The notes below the pieces were generated by a model. The model saw only the letters and a list, made by a program, of their open reading frames with translations, did not search any database and was not told where the DNA came from. A stretch of 64,000 bases of DNA from Gracilimonas sp. (lineage in GTDB: Bacteria > Bacteroidota > Rhodothermia > Balneolales > Balneolaceae), in contig NZ_JABURM010000005.1 in assembly GCF_014762685.1 (NCBI RefSeq), positions 2,062,997-2,126,996 on the forward strand. Reading direction: 5' to 3'. How positions within the stretch are numbered: position 1 is the stretch's first letter; the number at the start of each line of letters is the position of its first letter. A program made the position numbers and the translations under genes. This document shows, in pieces, positions 63,921 to 64,000 of this stretch.

Positions 63921-63946
63921 TGCACTGGCCCTATTTAGGTAATTAC

Positions 63947-64000
63947 TTAGTCTAAGATTTTAGTTACCACTCCGGCGCCCACGGTACGGCCACCTTCGCG
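63947..64000 (-). CDS. tuf: Elongation factor Tu, C-terminal end only
   Basis: The last 17 codons and the stop of a minus-strand frame reach the window end. They read REGGRTVGAGVVTKILD, matching the conserved EF-Tu C-terminus (REGGRTVGAGVVxKIxx). The rest of the gene lies outside the window. EF-Tu carries aminoacyl-tRNA to the ribosome. Confidence 0.93.
   Translation of the reverse strand, partial: REGGRTVGAGVVTKILD

Noticed and set aside
1..64000. CRISPR array, prophage, transposon or defence island
   Set aside because: No regularly spaced repeats, integrase, transposase, phage structural genes or known defence genes were seen; gene content is housekeeping and envelope functions.

Overview
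The window looks like a stretch of core chromosome from a member of the Balneolales (Balneolota/Rhodothermota, close to Bacteroidota). This placement is inferred from gene content and style. Pointers are AT-leaning DNA, many exported hydrolases and lipoproteins with Bacteroidota-type signal peptides, TonB-family proteins with proline-rich linkers, DUF1844 and DUF1015 proteins, an NfeD/slipin pair and a CrtI-type carotenoid enzyme. There is no prophage, insertion sequence, transposase, CRISPR array or recognisable defence island. I found no convincing new multi-gene system; the unusual signals are smaller in scale and are listed as findings.

Layout. 1-4.5 kb holds exported hydrolases: an amidase cut by the window start, an M20 peptidase and a class C beta-lactamase-type serine hydrolase coupled to a small unknown gene. 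4.6-11.2 kb is an envelope block: MacB/FtsX-like permease, NfeD protease, slipin and MscS channel. 11.2-14.7 kb contains a single-domain response regulator and redox genes (bacilliredoxin, Mn-type superoxide dismutase, SthA-like flavoprotein). 14.7-21.2 kb has a DUF429 gene coupled to aspS, a LuxR-type regulator with an altered receiver, a TM2 protein, tRNA-Met and proS. 21.2-28.6 kb holds NAD(P)HX repair, VanZ-like, two tandem TonB-like genes, Nudix, DUF1844, DUF1015, serC and rhomboid. 28.6-37.4 kb holds tRNA-Thr, rlpA, crtI, a PAS histidine kinase, a penicillin acylase, a small membrane protein, a second exported amidase and a transaldolase. 37.5-45.3 kb is an RND efflux operon with one adaptor and two different pumps. 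45.3-52.2 kb has a beta-propeller lipoprotein, YtxH, a signal-bearing class V aminotransferase, a RidA-like lipoprotein, an M20D amidohydrolase, a rhodanese and an M28 aminopeptidase.

52.5-64 kb, all on the minus strand, is the universal transcription/translation cluster read in the order tuf (end only), tRNA-Trp, secE, nusG, rplK, rplA, rplJ, rplL, rpoB, rpoC, closed by a strong terminator. Most other transcription units are short and separated by hairpin terminators, several of them bidirectional between convergent genes.

The intergenic DNA carries word-like inverted repeats in at least four sequence families, mostly at gene 3' ends, and a cluster of palindromes between the M28 peptidase and rpoC. 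The 525 bases between aspS and the LuxR-type regulator hold no convincing gene but several hairpins. Many predicted proteins are exported (amidases, M20/M28 peptidases, penicillin acylase), which fits a heterotroph living on peptides and other organic nitrogen.
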